Shown here: positions 26,100 through 34,940 of the stretch, in pieces
How the letters are laid out: every line of letters begins with the position of its first letter
Numbering within the stretch: position 1 is the stretch's first letter
Assembly: GCF_004363005.1 (NCBI RefSeq)
Contig: NZ_SNYH01000003.1
Span: 264,287-328,286, forward strand
Direction: 5' to 3'
Length of the DNA stretch: 64,000 nt
Source: Tenacibaculum caenipelagi
GTDB taxonomy: Bacteria; Bacteroidota; Bacteroidia; Flavobacteriales; Flavobacteriaceae
Notes under the pieces: generated by a model
Seen by the model: the letters and a program-made list of their open reading frames with translations, nothing else
Databases searched by the model: none
What the model was told of the DNA's origin: nothing
Program-made: the position numbers and the translations under genes

Positions 26100-26218
26100 C
26101 ATTATATTCACTACATAAATTATACAATTATTGAAACAAAGAAATTTCAATAAAATGTACAATTTACATTTAAGGGGAAAAGAAAACACCAACAATTTTA
26201 TTTGTTGGTGTTTTTGTT
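26100..26218 (+). ncRNA. Candidate G-motif RNA, second unit of 519-nt gap
   Basis: Contains a perfect 9-bp hairpin (TTATTGAAA 26128-26136 with TTTCAATAA 26145-26153), a linker with TTTAAGGGGAAAA (26169-26181), and a terminator (26183-26215, arms AAAACACCAACAA and TTGTTGGTGTTTT, then T-rich). The linker is an exact 13-nt complement of candidate RNA A's linker at 10126-10138. A promoter is unclear (TCACTTTG at 26088-26095 has one mismatch to consensus). Could instead be the 5' region of the next operon ending in an attenuator. Confidence 0.35.
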
Positions 26219-26260
26219 GTCCTTTTATTATATTGCCTCCTTAACACAACTTTAAAGCAA

Positions 26261-26902
26261 ATGAGATTTATTTTAGTTTTACTTTTTTTTTTAAACAACT
26301 CTAATATTCATTCTCAGCAGGTTGCTATTATACAATATAAAGGTGGTGGAGATTGGTATGCAAATCCAACGGCTTTACCCAATTTAATAGAGTTTTCAAA
26401 CACGAATGCAAGAACTCAAATAGACAAAAATATCCAAACAGTTACATTAGATGATGAAGCTATTTTTAACTACCCTATTACTTTCATTACAGGACATGGA
26501 AATATTTTTTTCACTAATGATGAAATTAAAGTCTTAAGAGATTATCTAACTTCTGGTGGCTTTTTACATATATCTGACAACTATGGAATAGATCAATATA
26601 TACGAAGAGAGTTAAAAAAAGTTTTTCCTGAATTAGAGCTTCAAGAAATTCCTAAAAATCATCCTATTTACCATCAAACTTTTTCGTTCCCTAATGGCCT
26701 TCCTAAGATTCATGAACATGACAGCAAGCCTCCCAAAGGTTATGGGCTATTTTACAATGGAAGACTAATCGTTTTCTACGATTATGAAAGTGATTTAAGT
26801 GATGGATGGGAAGCTCCAGAAATACACAATGATCCAATAGAAATAAGAGAAAAGGCTTTAAAAATGGGGACAAACATTATAGAATATGCCTTTAAACATT
26901 AA
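26261..26902 (+). CDS. DUF4159 domain-containing exported protein
   Basis: A 213-residue protein with signal peptide (RFILVLLFFLNNSNIHSQQ) and a DUF4159 domain, recognisable by the opening YKGGGDWYANPTALPNLI, the FITGHGNIFFTNDE segment, YLTSGGFLHISDNYGID and the late YNGRLIVFYDYESDLSDGW. DUF4159 has a glutamine-amidotransferase-like fold and is of unknown function, found near membrane or MoxR systems. The symporter gene overlaps its end by 17 nt. Confidence 0.87.
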   Translation: MRFILVLLFFLNNSNIHSQQVAIIQYKGGGDWYANPTALPNLIEFSNTNARTQIDKNIQTVTLDDEAIFNYPITFITGHGNIFFTNDEIKVLRDYLTSGGFLHISDNYGIDQYIRRELKKVFPELELQEIPKNHPIYHQTFSFPNGLPKIHEHDSKPPKGYGLFYNGRLIVFYDYESDLSDGWEAPEIHNDPIEIREKALKMGTNIIEYAFKH

Positions 26903-27803
26903 TAACACACAAATAGATGATATTAAAATAAATTTTGATACCGAAGCCTTATGGATGTTAAATCTCGCCTTAGCTATTATTATGTTTGGAATAGCTTTGG
27001 ATATTAAAGTTGATGATTTTAAAAGACTAATTAACAATCCTAAAATTTTATTTGTTGGTTTATTATCTCAGTTTATTTTACTACCTTTTTTAACATTTGT
27101 TCTTGTTTATATAATAAAACCTTATCCAAGTTTTGCTTTGGGTATGATGCTTGTTGCTGCATGCCCTGGAGGGAATGTTTCTAATTTTTATAGTAAAATG
27201 GCTAATGGTAATGCAGCCTTATCGGTAAGTTTAACTGCTTGTGCTACTATTATATGTTTAATAATGACACCCTTAAATTTAGAATTGTGGGCCAGTTTAT
27301 ACAAACCCACAAACCTGATTTTAAAAAATGTATCATTAAATCCTTTCGATTTATTTAAATTGGTGCTACTCATTTTAGGAATTCCAATTGTTTTAGGAAT
27401 GTTCGTTAATTACTTTCATCCTAAAATGGCGAAAAAAATAAATACACTATTACGACCATTTTCTATCTTCTTTTTTCTATTATTAATTGTAATTGCTTTG
27501 TATGACAATGCTGATATTTTTAACAACCATATTCACCATGTATTCTTTTTAGTTATTTTTCATAACATTTACGCTTTTGGTATAGGTTATATAACTGCTA
27601 AATTGTTTAAACTAAATAAAAAAGACTATAAAACAATTACTTTTGAGACAGGTATTCAAAATAGTGGCTTAGGATTATTATTAATTTTTAGTTTCTTTGA
27701 TGGCTTGGGAGGAATGGCTTTATTAGCCGCTTTTTGGGGTATTTGGGATATTTTTTCTGGAATGACACTTGCCACCTATTGGGGAAGGAAAAACAACAAA
27801 TGA
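26886..27803 (+). CDS. Bile acid:sodium symporter family transporter
   Basis: A 305-residue integral membrane protein of the BASS/SBF family with about nine transmembrane helices. Family features seen are MFGIALDIKVDDFKRLINNP after the first helix, VAACPGGNVSNFYSKMANGNAALS (sodium-binding crossover region, about 95-120), and ETGIQNSGLGLLL (about 257-269). It transports an organic anion with sodium; bile acids are unlikely physiological substrates in a marine-type bacterium. The acyltransferase start overlaps its stop (ATGA). Confidence 0.9.
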   Translation: MPLNINNTQIDDIKINFDTEALWMLNLALAIIMFGIALDIKVDDFKRLINNPKILFVGLLSQFILLPFLTFVLVYIIKPYPSFALGMMLVAACPGGNVSNFYSKMANGNAALSVSLTACATIICLIMTPLNLELWASLYKPTNLILKNVSLNPFDLFKLVLLILGIPIVLGMFVNYFHPKMAKKINTLLRPFSIFFFLLLIVIALYDNADIFNNHIHHVFFLVIFHNIYAFGIGYITAKLFKLNKKDYKTITFETGIQNSGLGLLLIFSFFDGLGGMALLAAFWGIWDIFSGMTLATYWGRKNNK

Positions 27804-28846
27804 GAACATTAGTATATTACTTTTTTAAATTTTATGTTAGAGTAGGTTTATTCTTTTACTCTAAAAAGATAACTGTTACAGGAAATAAAAACATTCCTAA
27901 AGACGGAGCTATTGTATTTGCTGCGAATCATCCAAATGGTCTGCTGGACCCTTTATTAATAGCCACACATACAAAAAGAAGAATAAGTTTCTTAGTACAA
28001 GCAGCTATTTTTAACAATCCTTTTGTGTCCAATTTTTTTGATTTATTGGGAATGATGCCTATTTATCGAATTAAAGACGGAATTCAACAGTTAAATAAAA
28101 ATGAGGCTATTTTTAATAAATGTGAAGCTTTATTAAAAGGCAACAAAGCACTATTAATTTTCCCTGAAGGAAGCCATAATAAAAATAGAACTATTAGAAC
28201 TTTAAGTAAAGGGTTTACACGAATTATATTTAAAACGTTAGACAATTATCCTAACACTCAAATTCATATTGTTCCTGTTGGAATTACTTATCAAAATGTT
28301 TCAAACTTCCCGTCTAAATCTGCCATTCAATTTGGTACTCCTATTTTAGCCAATGATTTTTATGATAAGGAAAACTTCAATCAATCAGCAAAAATCATCA
28401 AAGATCAAGTTTCTAATCAGTTAAAAAAACTAAGTGTACATATAAAACATGATGAAAATTATGACGCTGTTTTATCTAGTTTAAACAATGCACAAATTGA
28501 TTTTACTCAAGTTAGCACTGTTAATTCAATAATTAAAAAGAAGAATTATCCTGAAAAGAAAAAGCGCAGTAAAAACTACGCTTTTCTCTTATTTTGTCTA
28601 ATTGCTATAAATAGTATTGTGCCTTTTTCTATCTGGAAAATGATTAGTAATAAAGTTGATGAATTTGAATTTATTGATACTTTTCGTTTAAGTATAAATG
28701 CTTTTTTATTTCCAATCTTTTACTGTATTCAAAGCTGGGCTATTTATCTAATTTTTAATTGGCAAATAGCTTTCATTTATTTTATAAGCTCCTTTCTCCT
28801 TGTATTTATGTATGTAAAATTATCTCCTACTCCGCCATCAAAATAG
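27800..28846 (+). CDS. 1-acyl-sn-glycerol-3-phosphate acyltransferase (PlsC-like)
   Basis: A 348-residue PlsC-family protein started at ATG 27800, which overlaps the symporter stop. A start at 27734 would lie deep inside the symporter gene. The acyltransferase block reads ANHPNGLLDPLL, giving His44 and Asp50 with five residues between them instead of the usual four, followed by LLIFPEGSHN (FPEG 121-124). Two transmembrane helices occupy the C-terminus. It probably transfers acyl chains in phospholipid or lipid A-related metabolism. Its last 20 nt overlap the convergent GH3 gene. Confidence 0.85.
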   Translation: MRTLVYYFFKFYVRVGLFFYSKKITVTGNKNIPKDGAIVFAANHPNGLLDPLLIATHTKRRISFLVQAAIFNNPFVSNFFDLLGMMPIYRIKDGIQQLNKNEAIFNKCEALLKGNKALLIFPEGSHNKNRTIRTLSKGFTRIIFKTLDNYPNTQIHIVPVGITYQNVSNFPSKSAIQFGTPILANDFYDKENFNQSAKIIKDQVSNQLKKLSVHIKHDENYDAVLSSLNNAQIDFTQVSTVNSIIKKKNYPEKKKRSKNYAFLLFCLIAINSIVPFSIWKMISNKVDEFEFIDTFRLSINAFLFPIFYCIQSWAIYLIFNWQIAFIYFISSFLLVFMYVKLSPTPPSK

Positions 28847-31757
28847 CCTCTTGAATATCTTGCTGTATTTTGGTACGGATGTTACTTTTAACCAATCCAT
28901 AATTTTTCATGGTAGGATATGTTCTATTAGATAAAAACACATAAACAACACCTGTAGCAGGGTCTGCCCAAGTATAGGTCCCTGTAAAACCACTATGTCC
29001 AAAACTCTCATCAGAAACACATCCGCAAGTTGCTTTTATATCAGGATTTAATTGTGGTTTATCAAAACCTAAACCTCTACGAACCTTTTTATCTTCATAA
29101 TAACGCTTGTTAAACTTATGTATCGTTTCGGGTTCAAAATATCTTTTCCCTCCATATGAACCATCTTGCAAAAACATCTGCATTACTTTTGCTACATCAT
29201 TAGCATTGGCAAATAATCCTGCATGACCTCCTACTCCACCTAACATGGCTGCTCCCATATCGTGTACATAACCATGCACCAGTTGATGTCTATAATAATC
29301 ATCTTTTTCTGTAGGAACTATTTCGCTTTTATCAAATTTATTTAAAGGTAAATAAGTCATCCTATCAGCTCCTAATGATTGATAAAATTGTTCATCAACC
29401 AACTTATTTAAAGGTCTCTTGTACTTTCTTTCTAAAATTTCTTTAAATATATAATATCCTAAATCACTATACTTATACCCTGGTTTTTTTCGTTGTTCTG
29501 AATCTACAATATGCTTGTAAATTGAGTCTTTATAATCTTTTGCTAAATACAGGTTTTTAGCCACTTTTATGCTAAATCGTGGAGTGCGTTTTTTTCGATA
29601 GTATTTTGTTGAATTTTTACCCGTTTTTTCGTCTTTAGTATCTAAATAAAAAGGAATCCATGCACGCAAACGTCCATAATGAGACAATATCTCTTTTAGT
29701 AATAAAGTATCTTTATTAGAATCTTTAAACTGAGGCAACACATCACCTAAATTAGAAAATAAGCTGATTTTTCTTTCTTCTTCAGCCTTCATAATCATTG
29801 GTAACGATGCTAAAATTTTAGTTAATGAAGCTAAGTCATATACATCTGAATTTTTAACTGCTCTATTTTTAAATAATGTATGATATCCAAAACTTTTATT
29901 GTAAATAACTTTCCCGTTTCTAGCTACTAATATTTGCCCACCAGGAGACATTTTTTGACTTAAAATAGTATCTATTCGCTTATCTATTATTGATAGTTTC
30001 TCTGAAGATACTCCTGCTTCTTCCGGAATAGTATATTGCAACACACCTAAACCTTGTATTTTCAATCCGTCCCCTACCTTGAACTCATCTTTAATTGAAA
30101 CAGGTAGCTTCCCTTTTAAGTCAAAAGCTCCAAAAAGTGCCTGCGCAGAAAGCTCTTGAGATAACCTACTATTTTGATATGAAACTACAATTCCTTCTAT
30201 ATTATTAAATGATTGCACTTGCAGTAGACTATAAGGACTTGTAAAAACATCTAAAATCACTTTCTTTGTTCTAGCTATTTCTTGTAACCAAACTAAATCT
30301 TTGTTAGAAAACTTATAGCTTTTCCATGGATTCTTATTAGACTTGTGAAAACCAACAACTACTAAATTATATTTTTGTAACTTTTGTAGCAGAACACTTA
30401 AATGTTTTTCAGAAATCCTATCAACTTTAGTATAATTTTTAAGCATTTCATAAAACTGGGTTCCATCATCATTTCCTAAAGAAACATAAGCCACCTTTTT
30501 ATCTTGAAGATTTTTAATAGGCAAAATATCTTCTTTATTTTTTATTACCGTAATAGAATTCTTAATTAATTTTCGGTACAAAACCTCATCATAAGGAGAA
30601 TTCAAGTCTTTTGAAATATGCTCGGTAGCAACAGGTTGATATTTGCTTAATCCTACTAAGTATTTTGCCTTTAATATCTTTTTTACAGAATGATTTAAAC
30701 GTTCTTCTGTTAGTTTCCCTTCTTGTATTGCTTTTTTAATCAAGGTTATTGAACCAGGAACGTCTTGAGGAATTAACAACAAATCATTCCCTGCTAAAAT
30801 AGCAGCTAAATCAATCTCTGCTGAAGTTGAATAATTCGCAGCTCCTTTCATATTTAACCCATCTGTAATTATCAACCCTTTGAAGCCTAGCTTATGTTGT
30901 AGTAAATTTGTTACTACATTTTTTGATAACGATGATGGTAATTTCGGATTAGACTCCAAAGCAGGAATACTTAAATGTGCTGTCATTACACTTGCTACTC
31001 CTTCATTAAACAACTTCTTATATGGATATAATTCTATCGAATCTAATCGTTCTTCTTTAAAATTGATAGTAGGTAAAGTTTGATGCGAATCAGTTTCAGT
31101 ATCACCATGTCCTGGAAAATGCTTTGCGTTGGCTAAAACTCCAACACCTTGCATTCCCTTTATAAAGGCCTTTGCTTTATGAGTTACATTCTCTTTATTT
31201 TCACCAAAAGAGCGGTTTCCAATTATCGGATTATTCGGATTTGTATTGATATCTACTACTGGGGCAAAATTCATATGAATACCAACTCGCTTACAGTGCT
31301 CTCCTATTCTTTTTCCAGTTTCTTTTAACAATTCATCATCTTGAATTGCTCCTAAAGTCATATTCCAAGGAAAACGATACGTGTTTTTCAATCGCATATC
31401 TAACCCCCATTCACCATCGAACCCAATTAAAAGAGGAACTTTTGCTAACTTTTGGTACTTATTATTTAATTTTACTTGCTTCTCTGGAGTACCTTGCATA
31501 AAAATAATATTACCAACATGATATTTTGTAACCATATTAGAAATAAAATCTTCATGGGTTTTATCCTTATTTGAATAAGCTTGTATCATAAATAATTGCC
31601 CTATTTTTTCATCAATAGACATATTTTTCATGATACTATCAACCCAAACATTTTGCCTTGTATAATCTTTCGATAGTAATGGATCTACTTCTACTTGTTG
31701 AGCTTGTAGTATTTGTATAAAAATAAGAGCGAATAAAGTAAGTGCCTTTTTCTTCAT
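28827..31757 (-). CDS. GH3 beta-N-acetylhexosaminidase fused to serine hydrolase
   Basis: A 976-residue exported fusion (signal peptide LTLFALIFIQILQAQ). Residues about 35-370 are a GH3/NagZ-type domain with KHFPGHGDT (212-220) and the predicted nucleophile Asp299 in IITDGLNM; the C-terminal GH3 part follows to about 560. The last ~370 residues are a class C beta-lactamase-like domain with ASLTK (SxxK), a YSDLG in place of YxN, and GHSGFTGT. It likely hydrolyses muropeptide sugars in the periplasm and acts on a peptide or ester. Such fusions occur in Bacteroidota; the linked activity is inferred. Confidence 0.9.
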   Translation of the reverse strand: MKKKALTLFALIFIQILQAQQVEVDPLLSKDYTRQNVWVDSIMKNMSIDEKIGQLFMIQAYSNKDKTHEDFISNMVTKYHVGNIIFMQGTPEKQVKLNNKYQKLAKVPLLIGFDGEWGLDMRLKNTYRFPWNMTLGAIQDDELLKETGKRIGEHCKRVGIHMNFAPVVDINTNPNNPIIGNRSFGENKENVTHKAKAFIKGMQGVGVLANAKHFPGHGDTETDSHQTLPTINFKEERLDSIELYPYKKLFNEGVASVMTAHLSIPALESNPKLPSSLSKNVVTNLLQHKLGFKGLIITDGLNMKGAANYSTSAEIDLAAILAGNDLLLIPQDVPGSITLIKKAIQEGKLTEERLNHSVKKILKAKYLVGLSKYQPVATEHISKDLNSPYDEVLYRKLIKNSITVIKNKEDILPIKNLQDKKVAYVSLGNDDGTQFYEMLKNYTKVDRISEKHLSVLLQKLQKYNLVVVGFHKSNKNPWKSYKFSNKDLVWLQEIARTKKVILDVFTSPYSLLQVQSFNNIEGIVVSYQNSRLSQELSAQALFGAFDLKGKLPVSIKDEFKVGDGLKIQGLGVLQYTIPEEAGVSSEKLSIIDKRIDTILSQKMSPGGQILVARNGKVIYNKSFGYHTLFKNRAVKNSDVYDLASLTKILASLPMIMKAEEERKISLFSNLGDVLPQFKDSNKDTLLLKEILSHYGRLRAWIPFYLDTKDEKTGKNSTKYYRKKRTPRFSIKVAKNLYLAKDYKDSIYKHIVDSEQRKKPGYKYSDLGYYIFKEILERKYKRPLNKLVDEQFYQSLGADRMTYLPLNKFDKSEIVPTEKDDYYRHQLVHGYVHDMGAAMLGGVGGHAGLFANANDVAKVMQMFLQDGSYGGKRYFEPETIHKFNKRYYEDKKVRRGLGFDKPQLNPDIKATCGCVSDESFGHSGFTGTYTWADPATGVVYVFLSNRTYPTMKNYGLVKSNIRTKIQQDIQEAILMAE

Positions 31758-31834
31758 ATATCTTACGCCTTTAACCTTTCAGACGTGACTTAAATTAAAG
31801 TTAATAATGTATTCTTTCGAAGTAAAATCAATAG

Positions 31835-32320
31835 TTATACCAAAAAGCGTGCATGCCAACTTTCTTTTGCCGGCACTTCCCATTTGGTTTCAAAATCTTC
31901 TTTAGTATTTACCATATTGTTGAATACTACAGTTTCTGGAGTTATTTTTTGCTCTTTAACAAAATTTTGAAATTCTGGAAGCTTGACTATGTTGATGTTT
32001 TCTCCGTCTTTAAAAGAAACATTCATTTTATCCATTAAATCTAACTTTAGTTCTTTTTCCAACTCTTGTACAAAACGTACTGAAGCATCTATTGAACAAC
32101 CAGAAACATTGTTAAAGTTTTCATCTACTGCTAATACCAAAAACTGTTTATATTTAATCGTAAACGATCCTTTTAAGTCATCTCCATGACGTGTCCAATT
32201 ATCAATAAAAAGTAATGCTTTCGCACTAATGTGTTCTATTTCTTCTTGTGAAAGTTCTCTATCTGATTGATATACCCATACTCTTGAGTTTATGGGTAAT
32301 TTTTTATATTCTGTAAACAT
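31835..32320 (-). CDS. Conserved flavobacterial protein of unknown function
   Basis: A 161-residue soluble protein opening MFTEYKKLPINSRVWVYQSD. It contains IDNWTRHGDDLKGSF and the late NNMVNTKEDFETKWEVPAKE. I recall homologues labelled ABC transporter ATPase in databases, but no Walker A, signature or Walker B motif is present, so that label is not supported here. No signal peptide or membrane helix. It stands alone between the GH3 and exonuclease genes. Function unknown. Confidence 0.75.
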   Translation of the reverse strand: MFTEYKKLPINSRVWVYQSDRELSQEEIEHISAKALLFIDNWTRHGDDLKGSFTIKYKQFLVLAVDENFNNVSGCSIDASVRFVQELEKELKLDLMDKMNVSFKDGENINIVKLPEFQNFVKEQKITPETVVFNNMVNTKEDFETKWEVPAKESWHARFLV

Positions 32321-32416
32321 TTTCCTTAGTGATATTTATTCATTATTAATATACCAATTAAATTCTCTAAATTAGAAAACTAACAAGTTATATGCTTAAA
32401 AATAAATGTTAAAAGA

Positions 32417-33244
32417 TTATCTTAAATTAAACTTTTGTTGAAGAGCTTGTAGCTTTTCTTCATCGGTCATTGTATCTTTTGGTGCAGACATGCGTTCTTT
32501 AATTTCTCGTAATACTTTTTTAGTGTACAATGGAAAATCTGCATTTTGAATCCAAGCATTATAGCCAGGATTTTCTTTTAGTACTTCTTCAACTGTTCTT
32601 CCTTTATATTTTCCAAAAGAAAAAATTTCCTGATCATCATCATTAAACAAAATAAAACCTGCAAAATCAGCCCTTTTTCCATGAGTAGAAAACTCACTTA
32701 GTGCTTCTACTGTGTTTTCTAAATCATCATACTTATCAACCTGTGCTAATAAGATTTCGTAAGTTGCATTGGTATCTGCTTCTGCTCCATGGGCTCCTTC
32801 TAACTCTTTTCCACAATAAAATTGATATCCTGCGCTTAGTGTTCTTTGTTCTTTTTTATGAAAAATAGTTTGTACATCAACCGCTTTACGATCATTCATA
32901 TCAAAATCAATACCTGCACGCAATAATTCTTCTGCTAATAACGGAATATCAAATCGATTTGAATTAAATCCAGCCAAATCTGCGTCAGAAATCATTTCAT
33001 TTATTTGTGATGCTAATTCTTTAAATGTAGGCTCGTTTACTACTTTTTCGTTAGTAATTCCATGTACTTCTGTCGACTCTGCAGGAATTTCTATTTCTGG
33101 ATTTACCAACCATGTTTTACTTTCTTTATTTCCATTTGGAAATACTTTTAAAATTGATATTTCTACAACTCTATCTTTTGCTATATTTATTCCTGTGGTT
33201 TCTAAGTCAAAAAATACTATGGGTTTTGTTAAATTTAATTTCAT
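32417..33244 (-). CDS. 3'-5' exonuclease, DnaQ-like DEDDh
   Basis: A 275-residue exonuclease of the DnaQ/PolC superfamily. ExoI motif FFDLETTGINIAKDRVVEIS (Asp13, Glu15), ExoII region around DLAGFNSNRFDIPLLAEELL with its Asp, and ExoIII near EGAHGAEADTNATYEIL (His, Asp). The C-terminal ~80 residues carry SFGKYKGRTVEEVLKENPGY, a conserved add-on of this subfamily. Acts on single-stranded DNA or RNA ends in the cytoplasm; it is not the polymerase III epsilon subunit by context alone. Confidence 0.88.
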   Translation of the reverse strand: MKLNLTKPIVFFDLETTGINIAKDRVVEISILKVFPNGNKESKTWLVNPEIEIPAESTEVHGITNEKVVNEPTFKELASQINEMISDADLAGFNSNRFDIPLLAEELLRAGIDFDMNDRKAVDVQTIFHKKEQRTLSAGYQFYCGKELEGAHGAEADTNATYEILLAQVDKYDDLENTVEALSEFSTHGKRADFAGFILFNDDDQEIFSFGKYKGRTVEEVLKENPGYNAWIQNADFPLYTKKVLREIKERMSAPKDTMTDEEKLQALQQKFNLR

Positions 33245-33319
33245 TCTCTTGATTATGGGGTTCAGTACAAAAGGTTCTAAAAGATGCTTTTAATTTAAAT
33301 TACATCTTCTCCTTCTTTA

Positions 33320-34174
33320 TTATTCGTTGTTTAATTGTTCTTTAAATTCGTTTATTTTATCTAACACCTTTTGTGGCAATGTTGGCTCTTTAAAGTTATA
33401 CTTTTCTAATTCTTCTTGCAAGATTTTTGCTACAATATAACGAGCGCTTGGTTTATTATCTGCTGGTATTACATACCATGGGGCATAACTTGTTGATGTT
33501 CTTTGTAATAAATCTTTATAACATTCTTGATAATTATCCCACAGTTTACGTTCTTCTAAATCTCCTTCTGAGAATTTCCAATTCTTTTCTTGTATATTTA
33601 AACGACGTAAAAGTCTATCTTTTTGCTCTTCTTTTGAAACGTTTAAAAAGAACTTTAAAATAATAGTTCCACTATCAGAAACATGTTTTTCAAACTGATT
33701 GATACGTTCCATTCTACTATAGTAAAACTCATCAGTCAAATCATCTAAACTTTTTACTGACGGAATATTTTCGGCAAACACATATTCTGGATGCACTCTT
33801 GTAACCAACACATTCTCATAATGTGTGCGATTAAAAACTCCTATTTTCCCTTTAGCTGGTAGCGCTATATAATGGCGCCATAAAAAATCGTGTTTTAATT
33901 CTATATCGGTTGGCACTTTAAAACTATGTACTACTACCCCGCGTGCATTAACATCTTTAAATACTTCACGAATTAAACTGTCTTTTCCTGCCGTATCCAT
34001 TCCTTGTAAGCAAATCAACACACTATACTTACCTTCTGCATACATAGTATCTTGTAACTCACTTATTCTTTTTCTCGCTTTTTTTAGTTTCTTCTTAGTA
34101 TTATCAATCTCTTCTTTAGTCGAAAACTCTTTTAAATCTTTTTCGCCAGAAAATATATAGCTGTCTATATTCAT
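33320..34174 (-). CDS. Polyphosphate kinase 2 family protein
   Basis: A 284-residue PPK2 protein that uses polyphosphate to phosphorylate nucleotides. The Walker A motif is GMDTAGKD (58-65), the lid and Walker B regions are represented by VFNRTHYENVLVTRVHPE and GTIILKFFLNVSKEEQ. The short single-domain form often works on nucleoside mono- or diphosphates; which one is not decidable here. A TATTTTTG box on the minus strand lies 26 nt before the ATG. Confidence 0.9.
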   Translation of the reverse strand: MNIDSYIFSGEKDLKEFSTKEEIDNTKKKLKKARKRISELQDTMYAEGKYSVLICLQGMDTAGKDSLIREVFKDVNARGVVVHSFKVPTDIELKHDFLWRHYIALPAKGKIGVFNRTHYENVLVTRVHPEYVFAENIPSVKSLDDLTDEFYYSRMERINQFEKHVSDSGTIILKFFLNVSKEEQKDRLLRRLNIQEKNWKFSEGDLEERKLWDNYQECYKDLLQRTSTSYAPWYVIPADNKPSARYIVAKILQEELEKYNFKEPTLPQKVLDKINEFKEQLNNE

Positions 34175-34199
34175 TAATTCTTTTTATAGCATAAAAGTA

Positions 34200-34207
34200 C
34201 AAAAATA
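34200..34207 (-). promoter_or_regulatory. -7 box TATTTTTG upstream of PPK2 gene
   Basis: Exact TAnnTTTG on the minus strand; -33 unclear. Confidence 0.4.
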
Positions 34208-34319
34208 TAGACTCTTTTGCATTGATTTTTTCTTGGTTATTATCAATTCTTACAATTAAGAACGTAGTAACTGTACGAATTATTTTTAGAGTTTTATCTC
34301 ACTAATTAAATTTAAGAAA

Positions 34320-34862
34320 ATGAAAAATACTGTTATCATACAAGCAAGTTCAAAAAGCAACGGCAACACGCATAAAATTATCAACTACCTCAACAACAAT
34401 CAAGCTATTGATGTTATTGACTTAAAAACAAAAAATATTGGCTTTTTTGAATATGATTTTAGCAATGCTGACGATGATTTCATCCCACTAATGGAAAAAA
34501 TTATTCATAAATACGATACACTAATATTTGCTACTCCTGTGTATTGGTATAGTATGAGCGCTACACTAAAAACATTTTTTGATAGACTTTCAGACTTACT
34601 ACATTATAAAAAGGATTTAGGTAGACAGTTGCGAGGTAAAAACATGGCTATGATTAGTAATTCTGGTGCTAATGACCTTAGAGATGGTTTTGAAATGCCT
34701 TTTATTGAAAGTGCAAAATATTTAGGCATGAACTATCTTGGTAGTACTCATGCTTGGTTTACTGAAAACGGAAACGATATACATCCTGATGCAAAAGTTA
34801 AGATTAATGAATTTAGAAATATTTTAACTACTAAAAATTTTAAGGATGTTTTAACCCGTTAG
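34320..34862 (+). CDS. Flavodoxin-like NAD(P)H oxidoreductase
   Basis: A 180-residue flavodoxin-fold protein. The phosphate-binding loop ASSKSNGNTHKIINYL (about residues 9-24), DTLIFATPVYWYSMSATLKTFFDR and SNSGAND match NAD(P)H-dependent FMN reductases such as the iron-sulfur flavoprotein/WrbA group. It is followed by a quinol monooxygenase-like gene and an AraC regulator, suggesting a quinone or electrophile detoxification unit. Exact substrate unknown. Confidence 0.87.
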   Translation: MKNTVIIQASSKSNGNTHKIINYLNNNQAIDVIDLKTKNIGFFEYDFSNADDDFIPLMEKIIHKYDTLIFATPVYWYSMSATLKTFFDRLSDLLHYKKDLGRQLRGKNMAMISNSGANDLRDGFEMPFIESAKYLGMNYLGSTHAWFTENGNDIHPDAKVKINEFRNILTTKNFKDVLTR

Positions 34863-34909
34863 AATTTTAAGATGTCGTTTTTTTACAATTTATAAGAAAC
34901 CTTTGACTG

Positions 34910-34917
34910 TACTTTTG
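34910..34917 (+). promoter_or_regulatory. -7 box TACTTTTG upstream of monooxygenase gene
   Basis: Exact TAnnTTTG 23 nt before ATG 34941, suggesting that the monooxygenase and AraC genes have their own promoter. Confidence 0.4.
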
Positions 34918-34940
34918 AGTTTTAATTTTAATTCATCACA

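Noticed and set aside
25742..26260. Transposon or MITE ends
   Set aside because: The hairpins recur but there are no flanking target-site duplications, terminal inverted repeats or transposase remnants; terminator-like T runs fit RNA units better.
27734..27799. N-terminal extension of the PlsC-like protein
   Set aside because: It would lie within the symporter gene; ATG 27800 overlaps the symporter stop and gives the normal N-terminus.
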